Shown: positions 32,161 to 43,319 of the stretch, one piece after another
How the letters are laid out: every line of letters begins with the position of its first letter
Numbering within the stretch: the stretch's first letter is position 1
Assembly (NCBI GenBank): GCA_963930655.1
Contig: OZ005604.1
Coordinates: 9,000,001-9,064,000, forward strand
Source of the DNA: Myrica gale
Taxonomy: Eukaryota; Streptophyta; Magnoliopsida; Fagales; Myricaceae
Length of the DNA stretch: 64,000 bases
Reading direction: 5' to 3'
Position numbers and translations under genes: made by a program
The notes under the pieces: generated by a model
What the model was told of the DNA's origin: nothing
Seen by the model: only the letters and a program-made list of their open reading frames with translations
Databases searched by the model: none

Positions 32161-33748
32161 TAAACAATACCACACACTATTTTTCCTAAACAATCTCCAT
32201 GCAACAATGCCCATCCTTCAACAATCAATTTCACAACCTAGGAGACACTACATTCAAGATGTTGCAAGAGAACTCATTCGGCCAAGCATGGATTGCACAA
32301 CAACCAAAGGGGCCGAAACCTAAACTTAGCATATATCAACTTCACATGCATCTTCCTTTCACAAGTCAAAATATATTCACATGCATTCTCCATTTAACAT
32401 CATAACACTTCTCATTCTTTAGATCTAACAAAGATTCAAGAGGAAACAAGAGAGATTTAGCCAAATCAAAGGGAAAATAAAACATGCAAGGTTCGGCCAT
32501 GTAAAATCCTTTTGCTAACTGATAAATTCGACCTTACCTTGTTGTGCTGAACACAAGAGCTGGAACCTAGCACAAAATATTCAAGATCAGAACCTATAAA
32601 GGAAAAGAACAAGAAATGCACATGCAAAGACCAAAACCTTTACCTCTACCTCCAACTATGGCACTCGGCTAACACCAGAACCTTCTACCTCTCTAAACTT
32701 TCGATTCCACTCTCTTGTGTGGCTTCAAAGGGCTGAAATGGTAGTAAGAAGGTACTGTGGTGAAGCTTGTGGTGAGGGAAAGGAGATGAGGGCAGCTGCT
32801 GTAAGTGGGTTGAAGAAAGACAAAGGGAGGAGCTTGGAGGGTGAAGTGGTTCGGCCACAAGGAAAAGCGGAGTGAGAGAGGTTATGCGAAATGGATGGAG
32901 AGAAGTGAATAAAGTGAAGTGAAAGATCAAAATGAGTGTGTGGTGGGGGAGGGTTTCACGTGCAAGGCAAAAGGAAAAACATTGTTTCCTCCGTCCAAGG
33001 CTATAGGTTGCATGGGCGGCAGCCTATAATACAATGCCACACCTTTATCTCAGTTTGTCTTTTTCTTATCTATGCTCTCAAGGCCTCCACGTGAACTACC
33101 CTAAAGCTATTTCAATTCTCTCTGTCTATCACGTAATTCCTCTGTTGCCTTTCACTATCTCTTTTATCACATAGGCACATTGACTTATCTCTATTATAGA
33201 CACAATAGCATATCTCTATTAAAACACTAGCTTATCTCTATTATAAGCACTCTAACTTATCTCCTATATAAAATATTAACTTATCTTTTAATTCTTTATC
33301 AAGCTATCCTATAAACCTACCAACTTATCACTTAATTCTTCTAATGGTGTTTAAGGCTACCTAATGGTGATTAAGGTTACCTAATCAAGGACACAAAATA
33401 ATCTATATGCTCAACATAAATTTCATAACTATAGATTATTATGCAATGATTTCTACTTAGAGAATTTCGGCAACAAGAAACAAAATTCTCTTCATATATT
33501 TAATTTCATAAATCATGGTGGCATAATTATAAGCAAATGGAAAAATTAGTTCATAAAAGAAATCTACCTTGAAAAATTCGGCTCCTAGAAAAATAATAGA
33601 ATTGCACCAATAAAATTTCACAATGATAATAAAACAAAATACCATAAGTATTAAAGTTAAGTCATACATTGGCCAAAAATATGGCCCCTTGAGTTAAATC
33701 AAAACAAATACATAGAAAGATAGCAAAAACGACGTACGTGGTCTCACA
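32161..33748 (-). mobile_element. Chromovirus LTR X, 5'-side piece (minus strand)
   Basis: Read on the minus strand it begins at 33748 with TGTGAGACCACG, the LTR start, and continues for about 1.6 kb until it meets LTR B. The base to its right is the CACTA coding sequence (minus strand GATCAGCCTGTA then the LTR), so CTGTA is the expected target site. Its C/T-rich segment near 32700-32930 corresponds to the purine tract of the family. Confidence 0.75.
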
Positions 33749-33771
33749 TACAGGCTGATCCATGTCATTAA

Positions 33772-34194
33772 TGTAAGTCCTAGTTTTCAAGATTAAGGCA
33801 ACCCAAGAGGGGGTTGAATTGGTTTTCTAAACTTTTCGCTTAAAACCCCCAAAGATGTGTTTGCAAGTAAAGCCTACTTTAGCACAAGTGTAAATATGCA
33901 ACAAATATAAATAAGTGCTAAAAGTAAGGAGAAGGGTAAGAGAAGCAAACACTAGATTTTTAGGTGGTTCGGCAAACCTGCCTACATCCACCCCTCAAGC
34001 TCCATTACCGAGCATTGAGGTTTTCCACTATTCTCCAATAGCTTTACACACTAGCTTCCTTTCATCTTCCTATTCTTCTTTCTTCAAGACTTTGTCTCTT
34101 TCCTCAAATCATCTTTTCTTTGAAGATATCCATTTTATAAACTCAATCTATTTATTAAAATCGTCAAAATATCAATTGTGCACAAAAGCCAACA
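33772..34194 (-). mobile_element. 3' LTR of the SIRE-like insertion, internally deleted
   Basis: Has both LTR ends seen in the 1250-bp solo copy at 14863 (GTCCTAGTTTTCA side and TTGTGCACAAAAGCC side) but only 423 bases; the middle is missing at about 34060. The minus-strand polypurine tract AAAAAAGGGGGAGAA (34195-34209) adjoins its start. Confidence 0.8.
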
Positions 34195-34898
34195 TTCTCC
34201 CCCTTTTTTATGATGACAATAAATTGATAGTTTTGGGATGACTCCCCATATCTTTTGCAATTGGAAAGACATTTAAACTTCAGGACAAAGCATTAGTATC
34301 CATTGGATTCATAAGGAGTAATACAATTAAAACATAATCCAATTCAAAAAGAGAATACGTAGTCATTAAAACTATTAGCACATTTCTCCCCCTTTGTCAC
34401 ATCAAAATGACAAAGGACACGTTTCTCCTCAAATATGTATTCTAAAAGCAAAGGGAATACAAACATGTATACATTTAAGAATTCTCCCCCTTTGTCAATC
34501 AAACAGAGAATGCATGAACCGAATTTCAATAGTTCATTTTTCAAGCAAAAGAACAATTTTGGATTTTAAATGACAATCCCATTGAAATGGTATAGAGGAT
34601 ATCTTACGAGGACTCAAGAGTCTATCGCTATTACGATAGTAGACCACCGAGTGGATTTGTACCAACCTCTTAGCTACCAATGAAAATTTAAAAGTCAATC
34701 TCAACCAAAGAAAGTTTAAGCACACAAAAAATTACCAAAGTTCGTGACTCTTGTAAAAGTGTTAGCTTATAGATTTTTCCATTTCGATAAATGCAAAAAT
34801 ATGTCAAAGGTTAAAATATTTACATTTGTAATATTTAAAACATAAGAAATCATCATCAACCAATAATAGGAACATATTCTCACATAAAGATATAAAAG

Positions 34899-35644
34899 TT
34901 ACCAAAGCTTTAGAGTGTCTCGCTCATTTTTCAATAAATCAACTTCTTTTGAGATAAAATTGAGGTTCTTTTTCAAAGATGTATATTTTGAACCTAGTAG
35001 TTCAAATTGACCAAGAAGTTCAATAAAAGCATTTTGAAGCTCACTATAAGAAGTTTCAAGCTCATTATTTGAAGAATATACATCATCATCATCCTCAAAA
35101 GCCATGAGGCACATGTTGGCTATTTTTCCATATTCTTCTTCTTCGGAGGAGGAGCTTTCATCGTTAGACTTCCAAGATGTCTTCTTGTATTTGAGGCTTC
35201 TCTTCTATTTCTTTCTTTTGAGGAAGTTCTTGAACTTTCTAGTCATTAACACTATATCTTCCCCATCTTCATCTCCATCTTCAATTATGGACGATTTGAG
35301 AGCGATCGCCATCTTCTTTTTGCTCTCATCTTCGTTTTCAAGCATTTGGATCTAATGGGTCATTAAGGATCCAATGAACTCATCCAGAGGAAGCTTGGTG
35401 AGATCCTTGGCTTTTGTATGGCGGTCACTTTGGCCTCCCTTGCCTTTGGTAGTGACCTGAGCATTTTTCTCACCAAATCAGAGTTAGTATAAAATTTACC
35501 AAGTGCATTGAAGGCATTTATAATTGTAGTAAATCTGGTATCCTTGACAGTATTGGACTCCCCTGGTGTAATTTTAAATGACTCAAAGTTATGAAAAAGC
35601 ATGTTGATTTTTGACTCTTTGACTTGACTTGTTTCTTCATGCAA
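34899..35644 (-). pseudogene. Copia gag fragment, unit A
   Basis: Minus strand, starting at the junction with the truncated LTR. RFTTIINAFNALGKFYTNSD and LVRKMLRSLPKA belong to the UBN2/gag domain of plant copia elements. After a frameshift near 35410 comes a Lys-rich stretch with EDIVLMTRKFKNF, and then a predicted coiled coil (ELQNAFIELLGQFELLGSK). Compared with units B and C it stops at 34899 and lacks the zinc knuckle, an internal deletion of about 0.5 kb. Confidence 0.85.
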
Positions 35645-35865
35645 GTGAGTGATTCAAATCCTTGTCAAAAGTGAATAAAGAGTTACATGATTTATACCCT
35701 AAGGTCTTGAATCTTCACTTTTGAGCTCCTTGCATCTTCCTGCTCGTCCTTCTTCAAGACTTTGGCTCTTTCCTCAAATCATCTTTGTCTTTGAAGATGT
35801 CCATTTTATAAACTCAATCTATTTATTGAAATCGTCAAAATATCGATTGCACACAAAAGCGAACA
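35641..35865 (-). mobile_element. Truncated LTR between units A and B (225 bp)
   Basis: Minus-strand start TGTTCGCTTTTGTG. It ends at GATTCACTCACTTGC, where it is fused to mid-gag. It is exactly as long as the pieces at 37811-38035 and 43095-43319 and has the same junction. The polypurine tract of unit B lies at 35866-35880. Confidence 0.85.
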
Positions 35866-36587
35866 ATCTCCCTCTTTTTGATGATGGCAATAAATTTATA
35901 GTTTTGGGATGACTCCCCCTATCTTTTGCAATTGGACAAACATTTAAACTTGGAGACAAAGTATTTGTAGCAATTGGATTCATAAGGAGTAATACAATTA
36001 AAACATAATCCAATTCGAAAGGAGAATACGTAGTCATTAAAACTATTAGCACATTTCTCCCCCTTTGTCACATCAAAAAGACAGAGGACATGTTTCTCCT
36101 CAAATATGAATTCTAAAAACAAAGGGAATACAAACATGTAGTCATTTAAGAATTCTCCCCTTTTGTCAATCAAACAGAGAATGCATGGATAGAATTTCAA
36201 AAGACCATTTTTCAAGCAAAAGAACAAGTTTGGGTTTTAAATGACAATCTCATTGAAATGATATAGAGGATGTCTAATGGGGACTTAAGAGTCCATCGCT
36301 ATTAAGATAGTAACCCACCGAATGGATTTGTACCAACCTCTTAGCTACCAATGACAATTTAAAAGTCAATCTCAACCAAAGAAAGTTTAATCACACAAAA
36401 TTTATCAAAGTTCATGACTCCTGTAAAAGTGATAGCTTATAGATTTTTCAATTTTGATAAATGCAAAAAATATGTCAAAGGTGAAAATATTTGCATTTGT
36501 AACATTTAAAACATAAAAAATCGTCATCAACCTACAATAAGAACATATTCTCACATAAGGATTTAGAAGTTACCAAAGGTTGTCCCT

Positions 36588-37810
36588 TTAGCATATGTCC
36601 TCAAATGTCACATGCCTTTTTGATAGGCAAGTTTTATCCAAGCACCATTTGTTGCTCCATCCTATAAGAGAATCAAGAAACCATTTTTGGTACCCAAGCC
36701 CTCTTGGGTCCTTCAATGTTAGTTTTGGTTCCTTTTGCAATCCGGGCTTTCTTGAGTGTCTTGCAGCCAAGTTTCTTTAATGCACAATAAAAAATAAGAT
36801 GCCCATCTTTGTTGCAAAAATGACATGTTTGAATAGGTACATTAAAAGACTTAGCTTTCACAAAATAATTCTTAAAATATTTTTGGGGAATTGAAGGCTT
36901 GTAGCCTAAGCAACTTTTGTCACATACATATCTTTGACTACTAAGCACGTTTTCCGAAGATTTTCTTCATTTCCTAAACTTCTCAATGATTTTGCTTTGA
37001 TAAACAATTTTTTTTTTCAAAGCATACTTTTCATTTTCAAATTCTAAAGCTTTTAATTTGGAACAATTCATTTTCTAGCTTTAGAGTACCTCGCTCATTT
37101 TTCAATAAATGAACTTCTTTTGAGATCAAAATAAGTTTCTTTTTCAAAGATGTATATTTTGAACCTAGTAGTTCAAATTGACCAAGAAGTTCAATAAAAG
37201 CATTTTGAAGCTCACTAAAAGAAGTTTCAAGCTCATCATTTGAAGAATATACCTCATCATCATCCTCAAAATCCATGAGGCACATGTTGGCTATTTCTCC
37301 ATATTCTTCTTCTTCAAAGGATGAGCTTTCATCGTTAGACTTCCAAGATGTCTTCTTGTATTTGAGGCTTCGCTTCTCTTTCTTTCTTTTGAAAAAGTTC
37401 TTGAACTTTCTAGTCATTAAGACTATATTTTTCTCATCTTCATTTCCATCTTCAATTATGGAGGATTTGAGAGCGATCGTCATCTTCTTTTTGCTCTCAT
37501 TTTCGTTTTCGAGTATTTGGATCTAATGGGTCATTGAGGATCCAATGAGCTCATCCAGAGGAAGCTTGGTGAGATCCTTGGCTTCTTGTATGTAGGTCAG
37601 TTTGGCCTCCCATGCCTTTGGTAGTGACCTGAGGATTTTTCTCACCAAATCGGAGTTTGTATAAAATTTACCGAGTGGATTCAAGGCATTTATAATTGTA
37701 GTAAATCTAGTATACATTACAGTATTGGACTCCTCTGGTGTCATTTTAAATAAGTCATAGTAATGAAAAACTTGTTCATTTTTTACTCTTTGACTCACTT
37801 GTTTCTTAAT
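36588..37810 (-). pseudogene. Copia gag fragment, unit B
   Basis: Most complete unit. It has a UBN2-type domain (FTTIINALNPLGKFYTNSD, RKILRSLPKAWEAKL; 37798-37523), a basic stretch, the coiled coil with LLKNERGTLKLENELF (37483-37037), and a CCHC zinc knuckle CHFCNKDGHLIFYC near 36810. A stop after the TH of the first segment (near 37522) and frameshifts near 37040 break it. The gag N-terminus is absent because the unit begins at the LTR fusion. Confidence 0.88.
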
Positions 37811-38035
37811 GCAAGTGAGTGATTCAAATCCTTGTCAAAATTGAATAAAGAGTTACAAGATTTATACCCTAAGGTCTTGAATCTTCACTTTTGAGCTCCT
37901 TGCATCTTCTTGTTTTTCTTTATACAAGACTTTGGCTCTTTCGTCAAATCGTCTTTGTCTTTGAAGAAGTCCATTTTATAAAGTAAATCTATTTATTTAA
38001 ATCGTCAAAGTATCGATTGTGCACAAAAGCCAACA
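37811..38035 (-). mobile_element. Truncated LTR between units B and C (225 bp)
   Basis: Starts TGTTGGCTTTTGTGC on the minus strand at 38035 and is fused to mid-gag at 37810/37811, at the same base as the other two junctions. The minus-strand AAAAATGGGGAGAT (38036-38049) precedes it as polypurine tract. Confidence 0.85.
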
Positions 38036-38265
38036 ATCTCCCCATTTTTGATGATGACAATAAATTGATAGTTTTGGGATGACTCCCCCTATCTTTTGCA
38101 ATTGGACAAACATTTAAACTTGGAGACAAAGTACTAGTAGCAATTGGAATCATAAAGAGTAATACAATTAAAACATAATTCAATTCAAAAGGAGAATACA
38201 TAGTCATCAAAACTATTAGCACATTTCTCCCCCTTTGTCACATCAAAAAGACAGGACACATTTCT

Positions 38266-41200
38266 TGTGAGACCCCGACTTTAATTCTGTTATTTTGTTG
38301 TTTAAGAGTCCTTAAGTGCGTATTACTCTAATTATTGAGAAAGTCATGTATGGTTGAATTAATCTAAAACCATGACTAGGTGGAATCTTTTCCCTAGCAT
38401 TTTTATGCATCTTTAGTTATAATTGAAATGTTATAGTGTTGCAATTTTTTTTATAGTATTTAATTTGAGTATTTGGGATTAATTAGGCTAATCATTTTAA
38501 TTGTTGGAGTATATCTCTTAGTTTGCAATATTTGGAAGAATTGAATTAGGGGCTTTGACTCTTGAAAAATGTGTAATTTCTTGGAATAAATGGGAAGGCA
38601 TGTTAGGGTTAGTTTTATGAAGTGGCAGAAAAATAAAATAAAAGAAAAGTGAAGGAGAAAAAGGTGGGAATTCACATGAAGGAGAGAAAGAAAGGGAGAG
38701 GGCAGATCTGTCTTTTCCTCCCCAAGCATTTCACGCCTCTTTTCACCCCCCTTGCCGCACATTTCATTTTTCATTTGTCCTAGCACCCTCACACACCAAC
38801 GGAAGAGAAGAAGAAGAAGAAGAAGAAGAAGAAGAAGAAGAAGAAGAAGAAGAAAAAGGTAGAGTTCGGCCCTTGCGTTTTCAAGTAAATCTTTTGAATG
38901 GCAACCAAGCTCCAAATTACCTGAGATTTTAATATGTCATGAAAATTAGTATAAGGATCAGTTGGAATCCAAATTCTTTTGGCTTCGGCATCCTTAGGAT
39001 AATATTTGCATTATAGAATCACCATTGAGAAGTCACAATATGGGTGATTTTGTATGATGAGTTGCTTGTAATTGAGTGACTGTTCTTTACACTAGTGAAC
39101 CTATAAATGACATTAGTATGACTCAATTGTTGGCAAGGTGCCACCGTAAGCTCAAGTGGACGGAGGTAAGATTCGGGTTTCTATGGAGCTCTTGACCGAG
39201 TGTCCTCTTGCATGTAAAGTTCAACCCTTCCTTGGCTGAATTTGTTATTGGTGTCCTTCCATTGAAGTATTTTCTTCAATGATGGAGTTGTAGTATTGTG
39301 AAGTTGTTGTTGATGGAGGAAGGGATTAAAGCCCCGGTTTTTGGCTAATGTTGAAGGAAGTGATGTTTTGATTCTAATGTTGGATATATTAACATGCATG
39401 TGGATAGGTTGTTGTTGGCCGAACCTTGTGACCCTATTGAATTATTTATTGCTTCTGATTTGAGATAGAATATTGATGTTCAATGCAATGTTTGATTAAA
39501 GCTATGGATAGATAATGTTGCATGTAGAATTGGTGGTCATTGTGGCCGAACATATTGCTGCATGTCCTTAAATGGAATTTTGAAGATGGTTGTATTTGCG
39601 GATGAAAAATGTGAGACTTTAGATGATGTAGGGCTTCTGTCAATGGCTTTACTCTAGGAGCAAATATATTTAGAAATGAACTAACATGGATGTAAGTGAA
39701 GGGTATGAAAATTGGTAAAACTTAGCAATGCATGTTGGTCGATTGTCTTGATAGTAATTTTCTGATTTGAGGTATGGCATGTCTCTTGATGTTGCTTGTT
39801 GATTAAGTGCATAGGGCCACGGGTTGGCCATAGAAGGAGGAAAATTATACATGCAAGTAAGGTTGGAAAATTCTTGTCAATGACATTCTATGTGAACTTG
39901 AAAGCCTAGAGATTTAAGAGCATGAAATTAGGTGTATCCTATAGGTCTCGACAGTGGCCATATAATACGTCTATTGTGGTTAGATTGGTGGAACTCGATA
40001 GTCATTAGTCCATGCATAGTATGATGAAACGCGTAGAAGCAAGGGAATGGGAATTAGACGTAGATGAGTTGCTGTTTTGGCTTGGAAGTCTTAGTATGGC
40101 ATGTTGTGGCTGAATTTCATGAATAGGCTTTGAAATCAATGATGTCGATGGGAAGAATCAGTATACTTAGTTGATTATAAGTGGGATATATGGTAGTCCC
40201 ATCAGCAACCTTGTTGGATTTGTTTGATGCATATGTTTGATTGTTTTTCTTCAAATTGTTTTATGAAAGCAAGTTTAAAGAAATCTTTTGTAAATGAAAC
40301 CATATTTTCAAGATATGAATTTTGGAAAACCGAAAATATTTACAGTATTTGTATGTCTGTTTGATTTGTTCCCTAATCGTCTAAGTGACTATGTAACTCG
40401 CTTGTAGGCGGAGCCTCACATCAAGACTCAAGAAGACCAAGGTAAGTGGATGTAAGTGGAGTAAGTATAAACTTACACTTTTACAAAACTGGAATGATAC
40501 ACAGCATGGTTTTACATGGGCAAGTATGGCATCATAAGCAAGCATGTCATTAAACGAGCATTGCATGATTTTCTAAAAGAAGTTTGTTGTAATGATGTAT
40601 GATAGTTTTATGATAAGTCAAGTTAAGTTAAGGGCTCTGGTCGGTACCGTACCATCAAGAAGGGCTCCCATACCGAAGGACGAATGCGAGAAGGATGGGT
40701 GAACCCTAGAGATAAGTGCAACCACACTGAAGGACGAATGCGAGAAGGTGGGCTAGTTCGACCAAATGTAAGGTCCCCAAGGGAAATAGGGGACAGTTCC
40801 AACGGGAACTCACAACCCTGACTTCATGGGTAAATGGAGCATATGTAGCCCACAAGTCAAGAAGAAAATACTTTCCAAGGACCACGTGTCATTTTAAGTT
40901 CAAGAGAATGTTTTTCAAGATCATGAATGTTACAAGTGCAAGCTTACATTTTCAAGAACAAGTACATGTGCATATGCAACCATGAAGCATGCATGTGCAT
41001 CAAGATTTACGTTTACTCATGATATTCAAGTTCAAGTCATAAACTCATGTTTAAAAAGTTTAAGTTTTCCCTTACTGAGTCTTTTGACTCACAGTTTTCA
41101 AAATGTATCATTCCAGATGTTTCAGGTGAAGGGAGTCAGGAAGATTACTTGTCTTGAAGGAAATGAACTCTATGTATTTTTGATGTTATGACTTTAATCG

Positions 41201-41422
41201 ATGTGATCAGTCATTTCAGATAATGGGTAGTTATGTGATATGTAAATACAATGCTACTCCTTTTTTGAAGTCTTTTATGAAGTTAAGTTAATAAGAGTTC
41301 GCTGGCCCGTCTCTCTCTCGATCTTTATTCCGCTGTTATGTATGATCAAGTTCGCTGGAGCTTTCTATGGGGATTGCCCGCGGCTGTCATTATCCCTACG
41401 GGATTGCGTTCGGGGCGTGACA
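38266..41422 (+). mobile_element. Solo chromovirus LTR, 3157 bp, target duplication TTTCT, nested in unit C
   Basis: TGTGAGACCCCGAC to GCGTTCGGGGCGTGACA, flanked by TTTCT at 38261-38265 and 41423-41427. The interrupted sequence is the 3' region of unit C. Units A and B have the same stretch uninterrupted (ACACGTTTCTCCTCAAATATG, ACATGTTTCTCCTCAAATATG), so the empty site is visible in the paralogous units. Contains an almost pure GAA microsatellite and the hairpins at 40796-40830. Confidence 0.95.
38802..38855 (+). repeat. (GAA)n microsatellite, about 17 repeats
   Basis: Nearly perfect GAA run in the LTR, longer and purer than the same site in the other copies, consistent with recent slippage. 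The Leu-rich minus-strand open frame over it is an artefact. Confidence 0.95.
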
Positions 41423-41925
41423 TTTCTCCTCAAATATGCATTCTAAAATCAAAGGGAATACAAACATGTAGACATTTAAGAATTCTCCCCTTTTGTCAAT
41501 CAAACAGAGAATGCATGGATAGAATTTCAAAAAATCATTTTTCAAGCAAAAGAACAAGTTTGGGTTTTAAATGACAATCTCATTGAAATGGTATAGAGGA
41601 TGTCTAATGGGGACTCAAGAGTCCATCGCTATTACGATAGTAGCCCACCGAATGGATTTGTACCAACCTCTTAGCTACCAATGACAATTTAAAGGTCAAT
41701 CTCAACCAAAGAAAGTTTAAGCACACAAAAATTTATCAAAGTTCATGACTCCTGTAAAAGTGTTAGCTTATAGATTTTTCAATTTTGATAAATGCAAAAA
41801 ATATGTCAAAGGTGAAAATATTTGCATTTGTAAGATTTAAAACATAAGAAATCGTCATCAACCAACAATAATGACATATTCTCACATAAGGATTTAGAAG
41901 TTACCAAAGGTTGTCCCTTTAGCAT

Positions 41926-43094
41926 ATGTCCTCAAATGTCACAAGCCTTCTTTATAGGCAAGTTTCATCCAAGCACCATTTGTTGCTCCATCCTATAAGA
42001 GAATCAAGAAACCATTTTTGGTACCCAAGCCCTCTTGGGTCCTTCAATGTAAGTTTTGGTTCCTTTTGGAATCCGTGCTTTCTTGATAGTCTTGCAACCA
42101 AGTTTCTTTAATGCACAATAAAAAATAAGATGTTCATCTTTGTTGCAAAAATGACATGTTTGAATAGGTACATTAAAAGACTTGGCTTTCACAAAATAAT
42201 TCTTAAAATATTTTTGGTGAATTGAAGGCTTGTAGCCTAGGTCACTTTTGTCACACACACATCTTTGATTACTAAACTTGTTTTCCAAAGATTTTCTTCC
42301 TTTAGTAAACTTCTAAATGATTTTGCTTTGATAAACAATTTTGTTGTTCAAAGCATCCTTTTCATTTTCAATTTCTAAATCTTTTTTTTGCAACAAATCA
42401 TTTTCTAGCTTTAGAGTATCTCGCTCATTTTTCAACAAATCAACTTCTTTTGAGATCAAAATGAGTTTCTTTTTCAAAGATGTATATTTTGAACCTAGTA
42501 GTTCAAATTGACCAAGAAGTTCAATAAAAGCATTTTGAAGCTCCCTATAAGAAGTTTCAATCTCATCATTTGAGAAATATACCTCATCATCGTCCTCAAA
42601 ACCCATGAGGCACATGTTGGCTATTTCTCCATATTCTTCGGAGGAGGAGGAGGAGCTTTCATCGTTAGAATTCCAAGATGTCTTCTTGTATTTGAGACAT
42701 CTCTTCTCTTTCTTTCTTTTGAGGAAGTTCTTGAACCTTCTAGTCATTAAGACTATATCATCCCCATCTCCATCTCCATCTTCAATTATGGAGGACTTGG
42801 GAGCGATCATCATTTTCTTTTTGCTCTCATCTTCGTTTTCGAGCATTTGGTGAGATCCTTGGTTTCTTGTATGTCGGTCACTTTGGCCTTCCATGCCTTT
42901 GGTAGTGACCTGAGGATTTTTCTCACCAAATCGGAGTTAGTATAAAATTTACCAAGTGCATTCATGGCATTTATAATTGTAGCAAAACTAGTATACGTGA
43001 CAGTATTGGTCTCCTCTGGTGTCATTTTAAATAACTCATAGTTATGAAAAAGCATGTTGATTTTTGACTCTTTGACTTTGACTTGTTCCTTCAT
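41926..43094 (-). pseudogene. Copia gag fragment, unit C
   Basis: UBN2-type domain (ATIINAMNALGKFYTNSD, KILRSLPKAWKAKV; 43094-42860), the coiled-coil segment (42890-42313; LLKNERDTLKLENDLLQKK), and a zinc knuckle CHFCNKDEHLIFYC near 42145 (Gly to Glu against unit B). About 50 bases near 42853, present in units A and B, are missing here and shift the frame. It is upstream of the solo LTR in element order. Confidence 0.88.
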
Positions 43095-43319
43095 GCAAGT
43101 GAGTGATTCAAATCCTTGTCAAAGGTGAATAAAGAGTTACAAGATTTATACCCTAAGGTCTTGAATCTTCACTTTTGAGCTCCTTGCATCTTATTGTTCT
43201 TCTTTCTTCAAGACTTTGGCTCTTTCCTCAAATCATCTTTGTCTTTGAAGATGTCCATTTTATAAACTCAATCAATTTATTGAAATCATCAAAATCTCGA
43301 TTGTGCACAAAAGCCAACA
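43095..43319 (-). mobile_element. 5' terminal truncated LTR of the SIRE-like insertion (225 bp)
   Basis: Starts TGTTGGCTTTTGTGC at 43319, directly against the ATTAA duplication at 43320-43324. It carries the same fusion to mid-gag as the internal copies. So the fusion was already present in the 5' LTR, and the array grew by copying this junction. Confidence 0.85.

Larger units (their letters stand above)
33772..43319 (-). mobile_element. SIRE-like copia insertion of three tandem units, target duplication ATTAA
   Basis: The block is bounded by TGTAAGTCCTAG (33772) and GCCAACA (43319) and by ATTAA at 33767-33771 and 43320-43324, so it is one insertion. In element (minus) order: truncated LTR 43095-43319, gag unit C, 3' region, truncated LTR 37811-38035, gag unit B, 3' region, truncated LTR 35641-35865, gag unit A, 3' region, full-ended LTR 33772-34194. 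Every 3' region has GGGGGAGAA-like purine motifs and ends with a polypurine tract before TGTTGGC. No protease, integrase or reverse transcriptase is present. Unit period is about 2.1-2.2 kb for B and C (C counted without its nested solo LTR) and 1.67 kb for A, which has lost the zinc-knuckle part. Confidence 0.85.
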
